The notes: generated by a model from the sequence alone, not told the origin. DNA of 31,618 nt from JAPLKX01 sp035530195 (GCA_035530195.1 DATKVG010000049.1:1-31618), one strand, 5' to 3'; numbered from the stretch's first letter, positions 23,906-31,472 are shown. Numbers and translations are program-made.

Positions 23906-24229
23906 ATGGCTATTGCCGCTGTTGACGAAATGATTGCGGGAACAATCCAAACGTACGTGCAACGCCTTGCAGAACACGGAATCCCCGTGTGGCGCATCTA
24001 TCTCTTCGGCTCACACGCCCGAGGCGCCGCAACGAAAGAGAGCGACATCGATCTGGCCGTCTTTCTCGACCAGGACGATATCGACGGGTTTCGCGAGGAT
24101 ACCGAGCTGATGCGCCTCCGAAGGGACCTGGACTTGCGCATCGAACCGCACGCTTTTGCCAAGACCGATTTCGACGAGACCGACCCTTATATAAAGGAAA
24201 TCATCGATACAGGCCAACGCATCGTCTGA
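23906..24229 (+). CDS. MNT-type nucleotidyltransferase domain protein
   Basis: 107 residues from ATG 23906, with AAGGAG about 9 nt upstream. Minimal nucleotidyltransferase with GSHARG (35-40) and the metal-binding DID at 47-49, followed by LAVFL; a third acidic residue is near Glu80. In HEPN/MNT toxin-antitoxin systems such proteins AMPylate and silence the HEPN ribonuclease. No HEPN gene follows: the next 85 bp are empty and then comes a membrane-TPR gene, so this is either an orphan, or it acts with the neighbouring Doc module or a distant partner. 49 bp after the toxin gene. Confidence 0.85.
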   Translation: MAIAAVDEMIAGTIQTYVQRLAEHGIPVWRIYLFGSHARGAATKESDIDLAVFLDQDDIDGFREDTELMRLRRDLDLRIEPHAFAKTDFDETDPYIKEIIDTGQRIV

Positions 24230-24313
24230 CCGACGGCGACTGTCTGCAAGACCTTCTATATTCCCCTGGGCGCGTTGCGCCGCATATGACCAATGGCTTT
24301 CGCGGAGGGAAAG

Positions 24314-25009
24314 ATGCTCTTCATAGGCATAGGCATCCAATTCATTGTCGATGCCTTGCTCATGTTCGCCTGTTACGTCTTGAACAACCTCGAGCGGTAC
24401 CGGGATCGCGGCGCCATTCCATTGTCCCTCGCAGTGTCGGCATGTTGTGCTGCCTTCATCGTTCATATTATGGCTTCGATACCTTTGGCCGTATCGCTCA
24501 ATCTGTCCAGCCCAGCAGGTAAATTCATCTGCTTGTCCGTGACGGCCCTGTGCGGGATTGGGCCAGCCGTCATGTTCGCTCTCATGTTTATGCAAGCCGC
24601 ATCGACTTCAGCAGTCCAAGGCCTTTACGGCCTGCGCGCGGCCCAGCCATTGAAAACCGACTTCAGCAAAGCGCGCGCACTCGTTTACCAGGATGACATC
24701 GACGGCGCCATCAAAGAATATCGGCGGCGTTTTCAGGAAACGCCCGACGACCCGGAGGGCCTGTTTCAGGCCGCGAAGCTTCTCCAAGAAGAGAAGCGAT
24801 TTGCCGAGGCCGCTGATACGCTCCGCGAAATCCTCAAGCGATTCAAGGACCAGAATGAGGTCTGGGTTCGCGCCGCGTTCTACCTGGGCGAACTGTACGA
24901 AGGTCCGCTGGATGACAAACGAACAACGGCCTACCTTTTTCGCGAAATTGTGAAACGGGCGCCGAAATCAATGTATGGTTCTATGGCGCAGGCCAGGCTG
25001 GACGACTAG
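24314..25009 (+). CDS. membrane protein with C-terminal TPR-like repeats, unknown function
   Basis: About 231 residues from ATG 24314, chosen because GGAGGG lies 4 nt upstream; an ATG at 24293 adds seven residues. Three membrane helices (about 3-24, 36-58, 70-98; for example LFIGIGIQFIVDALLMFACYV) are followed from about 110 by helical repeats of TPR type (ALVYQDDIDGAIKEYRR, PEGLFQAAKLLQEEKRFAEA, AAFYLGELYEGPLDDKRTA-like). The tail KRAPKSMYGSMAQARLDD is typical of the last TPR helix in outer-membrane assembly or lipoprotein-like TPR proteins. No named family recognised. Convergent with the dehydrogenase gene, 31 bp between stops. Confidence 0.8.
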   Translation: MLFIGIGIQFIVDALLMFACYVLNNLERYRDRGAIPLSLAVSACCAAFIVHIMASIPLAVSLNLSSPAGKFICLSVTALCGIGPAVMFALMFMQAASTSAVQGLYGLRAAQPLKTDFSKARALVYQDDIDGAIKEYRRRFQETPDDPEGLFQAAKLLQEEKRFAEAADTLREILKRFKDQNEVWVRAAFYLGELYEGPLDDKRTTAYLFREIVKRAPKSMYGSMAQARLDD

Positions 25010-25040
25010 GGGCGAATCAGGCAGGCGCCGCCCATATTTC

Positions 25041-25988
25041 CTAGATGTGCAGCAGCACTTTCATCACGCCCTTCTCCGCGGCCCGCTGGAGTGCGCGGAC
25101 ACCATCGCTGAGTTCGTACGCGTCGGTAATCATCGGGCGGACTTCGACATTTCCCATGGCGAGGGCCTCGAGGGCGGGCCGGAACGGGCCGCAACGCGAG
25201 CCGATGATGCGGACTTCGTTGATGACCGGCTGGCTGAGGTCCATCGGCGTGGGCGTGGCCAGCGTCGTCTTGAGAACGACGGTGCCTTCGGGCCGGACCA
25301 GTTCGAGCGCGCGCTTGAGGCCTTCGGGTGAGCCGGTGGCCTCGACCACAAAGTCGGCGCCACGCTCGATCGGGTCGTCCTTGTAGGCGATGTTGATGTG
25401 CAGGTTCTTGAGGAGCGCAAGTTTCTCCGGGTGTTTGCCCACGCACACCAGCCGCTTCGAATGCAGCCACAGCACCTGCGCACAAAGCTGGCCCAGCTTC
25501 CCGTCCCCCAGCACGATGACGCGATCGTCCTGCGTAACGTGCAGCCGCTCCGGGATACGGAACGCCGCCGCAACCGGCTCCGTAAACGCCGCCACGTCGT
25601 CGCGGATCGAGTTCGGCACCAGGTGCAGGTTCTCTTCGGGCAGCGTGATGTATTCGGCGAACGCCCCGCTCCGGTTGTGGATGCCCAGCACGCTTCTGGC
25701 CATGCAATGATGCGGCATCTCGAGTTGGCAGTACTGGCAGCGGTGGCACACGCAGTTAATCTCGCCCACCACCCGCTTGTCCTGCAGGTGCGGATTCGAG
25801 CTTTGCGTGACGACCCCCACAAACTCGTGGCCCGGTATGCCTTTGAAACCCAGGTAGCCCTTCATGAGTTCGAGGTCCGTGGCGCAGATGCCCGCTGTCA
25901 GCACACGGATCAGCACCTCGCCAGGCACAGGTACCGGCATCGGCACTTCCGCCACTCGAACCTCGCCGTCAAAGACTACAGCCCGCAT
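25041..25988 (-). CDS. zinc-dependent medium-chain dehydrogenase (MDR family)
   Basis: 315 residues from ATG 25988, preceded by a strong AAGGAGGT 9 nt away; the open frame reaches 26021. Catalytic zinc ligands Cys35 (GICATD) and His54 of GHE, with Glu137 as candidate third ligand; structural zinc site Cys81, Cys84, Cys87, Cys95 with the classic C-x2-C-x2-C-x7-C spacing. Rossmann motif is GDGKLG (161-166), slightly unlike the usual GxGxxG. Slightly short for the family (usually 340-350). Probably oxidises a sugar alcohol or secondary alcohol with NAD(P); substrate unknown. Stands alone. Confidence 0.9.
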   Translation of the reverse strand: MRAVVFDGEVRVAEVPMPVPVPGEVLIRVLTAGICATDLELMKGYLGFKGIPGHEFVGVVTQSSNPHLQDKRVVGEINCVCHRCQYCQLEMPHHCMARSVLGIHNRSGAFAEYITLPEENLHLVPNSIRDDVAAFTEPVAAAFRIPERLHVTQDDRVIVLGDGKLGQLCAQVLWLHSKRLVCVGKHPEKLALLKNLHINIAYKDDPIERGADFVVEATGSPEGLKRALELVRPEGTVVLKTTLATPTPMDLSQPVINEVRIIGSRCGPFRPALEALAMGNVEVRPMITDAYELSDGVRALQRAAEKGVMKVLLHI

Positions 25989-26066
25989 ACCGCGGCTACC
26001 TCCTTCCGCCCAGATAAACAACCCGGCTGTCTTAGCATTTAGGTCAACGCGCCGTCAATCTTTATT

Positions 26067-26106
26067 GATCCGATCCGTCCGATCCGTCTGATCCGTCCGA
26101 TTCTTC
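26067..26106. repeat. nonanucleotide tandem array GATCCGTCY
   Basis: Three full 9-bp units (26072-26098: GATCCGTCC, GATCCGTCT, GATCCGTCC) flanked by partial units GATCC and GATTCTTC. It begins directly after the stop of the ZIP transporter gene (reading on the minus strand) and before the dehydrogenase start. Confidence 0.8.
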
Positions 26107-26107
26107 T

Positions 26108-26917
26108 TTACCCCAGCGCAACGTCCAGGATCATCATCACCGCAAACCCCGCCATCACACCCAGCGTCGGTATATCCGTGTTCCGCTCGCGTTTTGCCTC
26201 GGGGATCAACTCTTCCGCCACGACGTAAATCATCGCCCCCGCCGCGAACGCCAGCGCGTACGGCAGGATCGGCCGGATCAGCAGCACCGCCGCCGCGCCC
26301 GCCACACCCGCTATCGGTTCCACCAGCGCCGACGCCTGGCCGTACATGAAGCTTTTCAGCCGCGACAACCCTTCACGCCGCAACGGCATCGCTACCGCCG
26401 TACCTTCCGGAAAATTCTGAATCCCAATCCCCAGCGCCAGCGCAATCGCACCGCCGATCGTCGCCCCGTCAACCGAAGCCGCCGCTGCGCCGAACGCAAC
26501 ACCCACCGCCAACCCTTCCGGAATATTGTGCAGCGTAATCGCCAGCACCAGCAGCGTACTCCGTTGCCACGACGTCTTGATGCCTTCCGGCTGGCCGTGC
26601 GCGAAACCTTCGTGAAGGTGCGGGAGGATCTTGTCCGTCACCCACAAAAACGCCCCGCCGAGCAGGAAACCCGCCGTCGCCGGCAGCCACCCCGGCACAT
26701 TCATCATCTCGCTCAACTCGATCGCTGGCGCCAGCAACGACCAGAAACTCGCCGCAATCATCACACCCGCCGCCATACCCAACATCGCGTCCAGCACGCG
26801 CGGGTTATAGCTCTTGGCAAAAAACACCGGCGCCGCACCCACCGCCGTCATACCCCACGTAAAAACAGTCGCCAACAGCGCCTGCCATATCGGATTCAGT
26901 TCAAGAAACGTCTGCAT
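26108..26917 (-). CDS. ZIP-family divalent metal transporter
   Basis: 269 residues with about eight membrane helices. The ZIP metal-binding helices are clear: HNIPEGLAVG (130-139) in helix 4 and QNFPEGTAVAM (167-177) in helix 5, plus Glu200 in the next helix. A cytoplasmic His-containing stretch LPHLHEGFAHGQPEG (98-112) lies in the usual variable loop. This is the GufA/ZupT branch of the family; likely imports zinc, possibly with iron or manganese. ATG 26917 has only a weak ribosome site. Separated by 81 bp from the upstream ispA, so it may share that transcript. Confidence 0.93.
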   Translation of the reverse strand: MQTFLELNPIWQALLATVFTWGMTAVGAAPVFFAKSYNPRVLDAMLGMAAGVMIAASFWSLLAPAIELSEMMNVPGWLPATAGFLLGGAFLWVTDKILPHLHEGFAHGQPEGIKTSWQRSTLLVLAITLHNIPEGLAVGVAFGAAAASVDGATIGGAIALALGIGIQNFPEGTAVAMPLRREGLSRLKSFMYGQASALVEPIAGVAGAAAVLLIRPILPYALAFAAGAMIYVVAEELIPEAKRERNTDIPTLGVMAGFAVMMILDVALG

Positions 26918-26969
26918 GACCAGTTAACTCTTTTGAAAGCTGATGCGCCCTTGCCCGTGCCGCTACCGG

Positions 26970-27000
26970 CCTCCGGCCTCCAGTCTCCAGACTCCAGTCT
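26970..27000. repeat. heptanucleotide tandem array (CCTCCAG-type) at the ispA stop
   Basis: Units CCTCCGG, CCTCCAG, TCTCCAG, ACTCCAG and a partial TCT, four 7-bp units, preceded by a looser CTACCGG. The array abuts the ispA stop codon (26999-27001), sharing its last two bases. Confidence 0.8.
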
Positions 27001-27865
27001 ATTTTGTTCTTTCCACAATATAACGCGCCAGCGCCCTGAATATGTCCGCTTCCGACCCGAACTTCGCCAACGCCGCCACCGCCCTCTCCGCCGCCTTGTT
27101 TGCCAGCCGCTGCGATTCCTCCACCCCCAGCAGCGCCGGATACGTCGATTTGTCTTTGGCGGCATCGCTGCCCGCCCGCTTACCCATCACGTCTTCCGCG
27201 CCTATCACATCCAGCACATCGTCCGCTATCTGAAACGCCAGTCCCACGTGCTCACCGTACCACGTCAAATCCGCCAGCTGCGCCTCGTCCGCCCCCGCCA
27301 GGATACCACCGCAACGGACCGCCACACGGATCAGCGCACCCGTCTTTTTGGCATGAAGCACCCGCAACTCCTCCAGCGACACCCGCTTCCCCTCGCTCTC
27401 CAAGTCCAACACCTGACCACCCGCCATCCCCGACACACCCGCCGCCACCGCCAACTCGCGGATCACCCGCACGTTGCCAGATTCCGTCAGCACGTCGAAC
27501 GCCATCGTCGACAGCGCGTCGCCTGCCAGGATCGCCAACGCCTCGCCGTACACCTTGTGCAGCGTCGGCTTGCCACGACGCAGGTCGTCGTCGTCCATCG
27601 CCGGCAGGTCGTCGTGGATCAGCGAATACGTGTGGATCATCTCCAGCGCGCAAGCCGCCGGCAATGCCACCGCGTCATCCCCGCAGATCAGTTCCGCCGC
27701 GCCAAGCGCCAACGCCGGCCGCACCCGCTTCCCACCCGCAAAAAGACTGTACCGGATAGCATCCACCAGCGTCCCCGGCGCGCCCGACCACGAATCCACG
27801 TACGCCGATAGCGCCTGGTCCATTTTCGCCGATTTGTCCTTCAAAAAATCCTCAACGGCGCTCAA
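26999..27865 (-). CDS. ispA: farnesyl diphosphate synthase-type polyprenyl synthetase
   Basis: 288 residues from TTG 27865, overlapping the xseB stop as TTGA. Condenses isopentenyl with allylic diphosphates. First aspartate-rich motif DDLPAMDDDD (85-94) with the two-residue insertion, and Tyr80 five residues before it, fits bacterial type II farnesyl diphosphate synthase (E. coli IspA has almost the same IHAYSLIHDDLPAMDDDD). Other landmarks are GGKRVRP (44-50), GDALST (115-120), KKTGALI (173-179) and the second motif DDVLD (215-219). Third gene of xseA-xseB-ispA, an order common in bacteria; product length inferred, not proven. Confidence 0.95.
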   Translation of the reverse strand: MSAVEDFLKDKSAKMDQALSAYVDSWSGAPGTLVDAIRYSLFAGGKRVRPALALGAAELICGDDAVALPAACALEMIHTYSLIHDDLPAMDDDDLRRGKPTLHKVYGEALAILAGDALSTMAFDVLTESGNVRVIRELAVAAGVSGMAGGQVLDLESEGKRVSLEELRVLHAKKTGALIRVAVRCGGILAGADEAQLADLTWYGEHVGLAFQIADDVLDVIGAEDVMGKRAGSDAAKDKSTYPALLGVEESQRLANKAAERAVAALAKFGSEADIFRALARYIVERTK

Positions 27866-28215
27866 AACAGCAAATCCCCTTCCTCTTCTTCTTCTCCGCC
27901 CTCAGGCGCGCCTTCAGGCGACGGTTTCGGTTCCGGCTTGGCCTTCCCGCCCGCCTCCGGCACGCCGGCCTCCGGCGCCTCCTCAGCCTCCTCCTCTTCG
28001 GCAAACGGTTCGGCCGTGATTTCGCCCCGGGCATTCTTCACGAGAATCTCAATCCGGCGCTCGGCTTCCGTCAACGCCTTCTCGCACCGCCGCGCCAGCT
28101 TGACGCCCTCCTCGAACCGTTTCAACGACTCGTCCAGCGTCAGCCCGCCCGCCTCGAGCGCCTCGACCACCTGTTCGAGCCGCTCCAGATCCTTTTCAAA
28201 CTTGGATTCCGCCAT
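27862..28215 (-). CDS. xseB: exodeoxyribonuclease VII small subunit
   Basis: 117 residues when started at ATG 28215; the frame is open to 28266 inside xseA. Residues 1-60 (KFEKDLERLEQVVEALEAGG, then LTLDESLKRFEEGVKLARRC) are the complete XseB helical hairpin that binds the XseA C-terminus. The remaining ~55 residues are an extra acidic, Pro/Glu/Ala-rich tail ending EEEEEGDLLF, which typical 70-80-residue XseB proteins lack; it looks disordered. Overlaps xseA by 20 bp and ispA by 4 bp. Confidence 0.94.
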   Translation of the reverse strand: MAESKFEKDLERLEQVVEALEAGGLTLDESLKRFEEGVKLARRCEKALTEAERRIEILVKNARGEITAEPFAEEEEAEEAPEAGVPEAGGKAKPEPKPSPEGAPEGGEEEEEGDLLF

Positions 28216-29560
28216 CCTTGTTTTCCTCGATACGTTGGACAGCCGCAACCGCACTGCCCTTGCCAAACTTCACCAGAATATCGTCTCCCCGACTCAGTTG
28301 AACCGCCTCCCGAACAAGCTCTTTTTCCGGCAGCTTCCATGCTATCGCATACCCCCGCGACAGGATCGCCACCGGGTTCAACGCCCCTAGCCGCCCCGCT
28401 GCCGGACGAAGCCGAGACCGGTAACGCTCGCCCAACACGCCCCCCGACTGCACCAGCCGCTGCCGCAACGCACCCAACCGGTCTACCGCGCGCCGTACCT
28501 GGTTCTCCGGCGACAACAGTGCCAGCGAATGCGCCCCCTTGTCCAGCCGCAGCCGCCAAACGCGCAGCCCCCCCGAAATCGCGTGCTCGAGCCGCATCCG
28601 CAACTCGTCCGCCTGCTGACGCCGCCCCCGCACTACCTCGGCCGGCCGTTGCAGGACATACGACGACCGCGCCATCGCCAGCCGGTGGCGCATCTGCTGC
28701 ACCCACACATGAATCGACTTGCAAAGCCGCTGGTGCAACTGCACGATCCGCTTCAAGAGAACCTGCTGCTCCTGAACCACCACTTCTGCCGCCGCAGACG
28801 GCGTCGGTGCACGCAAATCCGCCGCAAAATCGCACAGCGTAAAGTCAATCTCGTGGCCAACAGCCGAAATCACCGGCGTCGACGCATCGTACACCGCACG
28901 AACCACCGACTCCTCGTTAAACGGCCACAAATCCTCCAGCGAACCCCCGCCCCGTCCCACGATCATCACGTCCACGCCCCACGCATCGAGCGTCCGGACC
29001 CCCTCCACAATGTCCGCCGCCGCACCGTCCCCCTGCACCCGCGCCGGAAACAGGATCACGTGCACATTCGCAAACCGCCGCCCCAGCACGTGCAGGATGT
29101 CACGGATCGCCGCGCCCGTCGGCGACGTCACCACACCGATCCGCTGCGGAAACGGCGGGATCGCCTTCTTGTGCGCCTCTTCGAACAGCCCCTCCGCCTC
29201 GAGTTTCTTCCGCAACCGCTCGAACGCCAGTTGCAACGCACCCATACCCAGCGGCTGCATCTCCTCGCAGACAATCTGGTAGTTGCCCCGCTTCTCATAC
29301 ACCGTCACCAGACCGAACACCACCACCTGCAACCCACTCTCCGGCCCAAAACCAACCCCCGACAACCGGCCCCGAAACATCACCGCATCGATCTGGCTGT
29401 CCTTGTCCTTCAGCGTGAAATACGCGTGCCCCGCCGGCGACACCCGCCAGTTCGAGATCTCCCCCGAAACCCACACGTTCGAGATCTCACGCTCCAAAAG
29501 CGTCTTCACACGCCGCGTCAACTGGCCAACGGTCCATATGTCCGCCGATTGCGTCTCCAT
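28196..29560 (-). CDS. xseA: exodeoxyribonuclease VII large subunit
   Basis: 454 residues, the normal length. N-terminal OB-fold (VGQLTRRVKTLLEREISNVW, then VSGEISNWR and GHAYFTLKD, residues ~10-55), followed by the catalytic domain with IGVVTSPTGAAIRDIL (about 142-157), GRGGGSLEDLWPFN (about 202-215), AVGHEIDFTLCDFAADLRAPTPSAAAE (about 235-260). The coiled-coil region that carries XseB follows, ending with NPVAILSRGYAIAW, the usual C-terminal cap. Degrades single-stranded DNA to oligonucleotides. ATG at 29560; first gene of xseA-xseB-ispA. Confidence 0.97.
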   Translation of the reverse strand: METQSADIWTVGQLTRRVKTLLEREISNVWVSGEISNWRVSPAGHAYFTLKDKDSQIDAVMFRGRLSGVGFGPESGLQVVVFGLVTVYEKRGNYQIVCEEMQPLGMGALQLAFERLRKKLEAEGLFEEAHKKAIPPFPQRIGVVTSPTGAAIRDILHVLGRRFANVHVILFPARVQGDGAAADIVEGVRTLDAWGVDVMIVGRGGGSLEDLWPFNEESVVRAVYDASTPVISAVGHEIDFTLCDFAADLRAPTPSAAAEVVVQEQQVLLKRIVQLHQRLCKSIHVWVQQMRHRLAMARSSYVLQRPAEVVRGRRQQADELRMRLEHAISGGLRVWRLRLDKGAHSLALLSPENQVRRAVDRLGALRQRLVQSGGVLGERYRSRLRPAAGRLGALNPVAILSRGYAIAWKLPEKELVREAVQLSRGDDILVKFGKGSAVAAVQRIEENKDGGIQV

Positions 29561-29619
29561 CAGCCTATTGTACTGAATCCCAGCCCCACCGGGGAAATCC
29601 TGGAATTCCGTGTTACCAC

Positions 29620-29655
29620 GTCCTATTCGTCTTATAGGCCCTGTAAGTCCTATTC
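29620..29655. repeat. degenerate nonanucleotide array GTCCTATTC-type
   Basis: Four 9-bp units: GTCCTATTC, GTCTTATAG, GCCCTGTAA, GTCCTATTC. First and last are identical. Located about 60 bp upstream of the xseA start. Shares its core GTCCTAT with the array at 31397-31420. Confidence 0.65.
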
Positions 29656-29696
29656 AATTTGTGGTAAATTTAGGCTTTGAGAATCTAAAGATATCA

Positions 29697-29725
29697 TTGC
29701 GCTGGCCGGAATCCCGTGGTATACT
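29697..29725 (+). promoter_or_regulatory. promoter for the Hsp70-like gene
   Basis: TTGCGC (29697-29702), 17-bp spacer, TATACT (29720-29725). A leader of roughly 150 nt would precede the Hsp70 start. Confidence 0.6.
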
Positions 29726-29777
29726 TCGCCAGTTTCGGCTGCGCGATTTTCGTCACGTAACGCATAGGGCTTTCGTG

Positions 29778-29882
29778 ATGAAGTTTTTTTTTAAACGGCG
29801 TCTGCCGTTCGAGGCAGCGCCCAAACACACAATCGCCCAACAGCCGCCGCGGCTGGTCTTGGCTTGGCAAGGGGATGGTTAA
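29778..29882 (+). CDS. possible 34-residue leader peptide
   Basis: ATG 29778 to TAA 29880-29882, product starting MKFFFKRRLPFE, ending two bases before the Hsp70 TTG. The close spacing suggests translational coupling, and the promoter lies upstream of it. The ribosome site is poor and the frame is also open upstream, so this could be chance. Confidence 0.3.
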   Translation: MKFFFKRRLPFEAAPKHTIAQQPPRLVLAWQGDG

Positions 29883-29884
29883 TA

Positions 29885-31300
29885 TTGGCTAAGTTGCTTT
29901 GCGGGGTTGATTTCGGCACCACAAACTCGAGCGTCGCCGTGTCCGACGGCTGGCGAACTCGCGTGCTCGAACTCGACCTGGAAAACGACACTCCCACCTC
30001 GCTCCCGTCCCTCCTCTACATCACCCGCGACGGCGAGCACATCATCGGCAGGGCCGCCGCAAAAGCATTTATCGAGCGCAACGTCGACCGCGAAGTTAAG
30101 CTCGAACAAATCGACCTCGGAATCGCCATTGAAGGCTACGTCGGTTCCGAACCCGACAAAAGCGAAGGCTACCGTCCCGTCGACCCCGTCGACCCACAAG
30201 CGATCGAAGGCGTACGAGCCCGTGCTACCGTCGAAGTCAATTCGCCTGGCAGGCTCTTTCAGTCGCTCAAGAGTTTCCTCCGCCACACCGGGTTCAAAGG
30301 AACCGAAGTTTTTGGCCGCAACTACCAGATCGAAGAGTTGACGGCCGTCATCCTCCGCCGAATGAAAGACGCCGCAGACGCCGCGGCCGGCGAACCCATC
30401 ACCGACGTCGTGCTCGGAAGGCCCGTCCGGTTTTCCAAAGACAAAGCCGAAAACGCCGTCGCCGAAAGACGGCTCAAAACCGCCGCAAATCTCGCCGGGT
30501 TCGAAAACGTCACCTTCTTCTACGAACCTGTCGCCGCTTGCGTCGAATACGCCGTCACCACCGACCAGAACCAGCGACTCATGGTCGTCGACATCGGCGG
30601 CGGCACATGCGACGTGTGCGTCATGGAATTTACCGCCACCCAGGGCGCCATGGCACGGCTCGCCGAGAGTAAAATCCTCTCCGTGGCCGGCGTACCTGTT
30701 GCAGGCGACGCCATCGACAAGGAAATCATCCGCGCCAAACTGTTTCCCCGGTTCGGCAGCCTCTCCCGCTACGGCCCCTCCCACCTGCCCGTGCCCCAGT
30801 TCCTGTTCAACACCATACTCGACTGGCAAAACCTCTACAAGCTCCACACCGAAGAAATCATCAACTGGCTTATCGCCATGGAAATGTCCAGCGACCAGCC
30901 CCGGGCTGTCCGCGCACTCCGATACCTCATCCAGCGAAACTTCGGATACCCCGTTGTACGCGAAGTCGAAGCCGCAAAAAAACGACTCTCCACCGATCTC
31001 GAAACCACCATCGACATCCAAAAAGAAGCCATACAAATCCACGAACGACTCGAACGAGCCGAGTTCGCGCACATCATCGAGCGTACCCTCACCACCATGC
31101 TCGCCAGCATCGAGGAAGCCGAACAAAACGCCGGGCTCAACCCCAACCAAATCGACTACGTACTCACCACCGGCGGAACAAGCCTCATCCCCGCCATCCG
31201 ACAAATGCTCGAAGAACGATACGGCGCCGGCAGAATCCTACACCGAGACACATTCACCAGCGTCGCCACCGGGCTCGCCATCGTCGCCCAATACGCCTAA
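29885..31300 (+). CDS. YegD-like Hsp70-family ATPase without substrate-binding domain
   Basis: 471 residues from TTG 29885, with AGGGGA 9 nt upstream (another TTG at 29864 is in frame). Actin-like ATPase domain with phosphate-1 CGVDFGTTNSSVAV (6-19), phosphate-2 VVDIGGGTCDV (234-244) and the adenosine motif LTTGGTSLIP (about 427-436) ahead of the C-terminus. It ends after the ATPase fold (VATGLAIVAQYA), with no DnaK-type peptide-binding half. An unusual insert at about 75-110 (GIAIEGYVGSEPDKSEGYRP) is seen in YegD-like proteins. No DnaJ or GrpE nearby. Client or partner unknown; likely a molecular switch rather than a full chaperone. Confidence 0.9.
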   Translation: MAKLLCGVDFGTTNSSVAVSDGWRTRVLELDLENDTPTSLPSLLYITRDGEHIIGRAAAKAFIERNVDREVKLEQIDLGIAIEGYVGSEPDKSEGYRPVDPVDPQAIEGVRARATVEVNSPGRLFQSLKSFLRHTGFKGTEVFGRNYQIEELTAVILRRMKDAADAAAGEPITDVVLGRPVRFSKDKAENAVAERRLKTAANLAGFENVTFFYEPVAACVEYAVTTDQNQRLMVVDIGGGTCDVCVMEFTATQGAMARLAESKILSVAGVPVAGDAIDKEIIRAKLFPRFGSLSRYGPSHLPVPQFLFNTILDWQNLYKLHTEEIINWLIAMEMSSDQPRAVRALRYLIQRNFGYPVVREVEAAKKRLSTDLETTIDIQKEAIQIHERLERAEFAHIIERTLTTMLASIEEAEQNAGLNPNQIDYVLTTGGTSLIPAIRQMLEERYGAGRILHRDTFTSVATGLAIVAQYA

Positions 31301-31396
31301 ACGAAAAACTCCGACTCGCTTTTCGCGCCGTTGTGGCTGGTGTCCCGCTTTTCGATATCCACCACCCGCTCCTTAACGCAATTTTCCTGTTCATCG

Positions 31397-31420
31397 TATA
31401 GGTCCTTATAGGTCCTATTC
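31397..31420. repeat. decanucleotide repeat TATAGGTCCT x2
   Basis: Two perfect 10-bp units TATAGGTCCT followed by ATTC, about 100 bp past the Hsp70 stop. Core shared with the 29620-29655 array. Confidence 0.65.
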
Positions 31421-31451
31421 CCCCTGATCACCGCCCTCCACTCTTAGTTTC

Positions 31452-31472
31452 TCTCCAGCCTCCGGTCTCCGG
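31452..31472. repeat. heptanucleotide array (TCTCCRG-type) before the last gene
   Basis: Three 7-bp units TCTCCAG, CCTCCGG, TCTCCGG in noncoding DNA, 24 bp upstream of the -35 box of the next gene. Same consensus as the array at 26970-27000. Confidence 0.65.

Larger units (their letters stand above)
29561..29884. promoter_or_regulatory. divergent intergenic region between xseA and the Hsp70 gene
   Basis: About 320 bp holding a 9-bp tandem array (29620-29655), a promoter (29697-29725) and a possible 34-codon leader ORF (29778-29882), each listed separately. No other gene is supported. Confidence 0.6.

Noticed and set aside
26067..26106. DnaA-box or iteron-type origin
   Set aside because: The 9-bp unit GATCCGTCY does not match the DnaA box, there is no AT-rich unwinding element and no replication gene nearby.
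26528..27811. 427-codon plus-strand frame across the ZIP and ispA genes
   Set aside because: Spans two well-supported minus-strand genes and the noncoding gap between them; highly basic, no motif.
28529..29680. 383-codon plus-strand frame opposite xseA
   Set aside because: Shadow of a certain gene; composition dominated by Arg, His and Pro.
29879..31204. 441-codon minus-strand frame opposite the Hsp70 gene
   Set aside because: Shadow frame rich in Gly, Asp and Phe with no family features, against a firm Hsp70 assignment.
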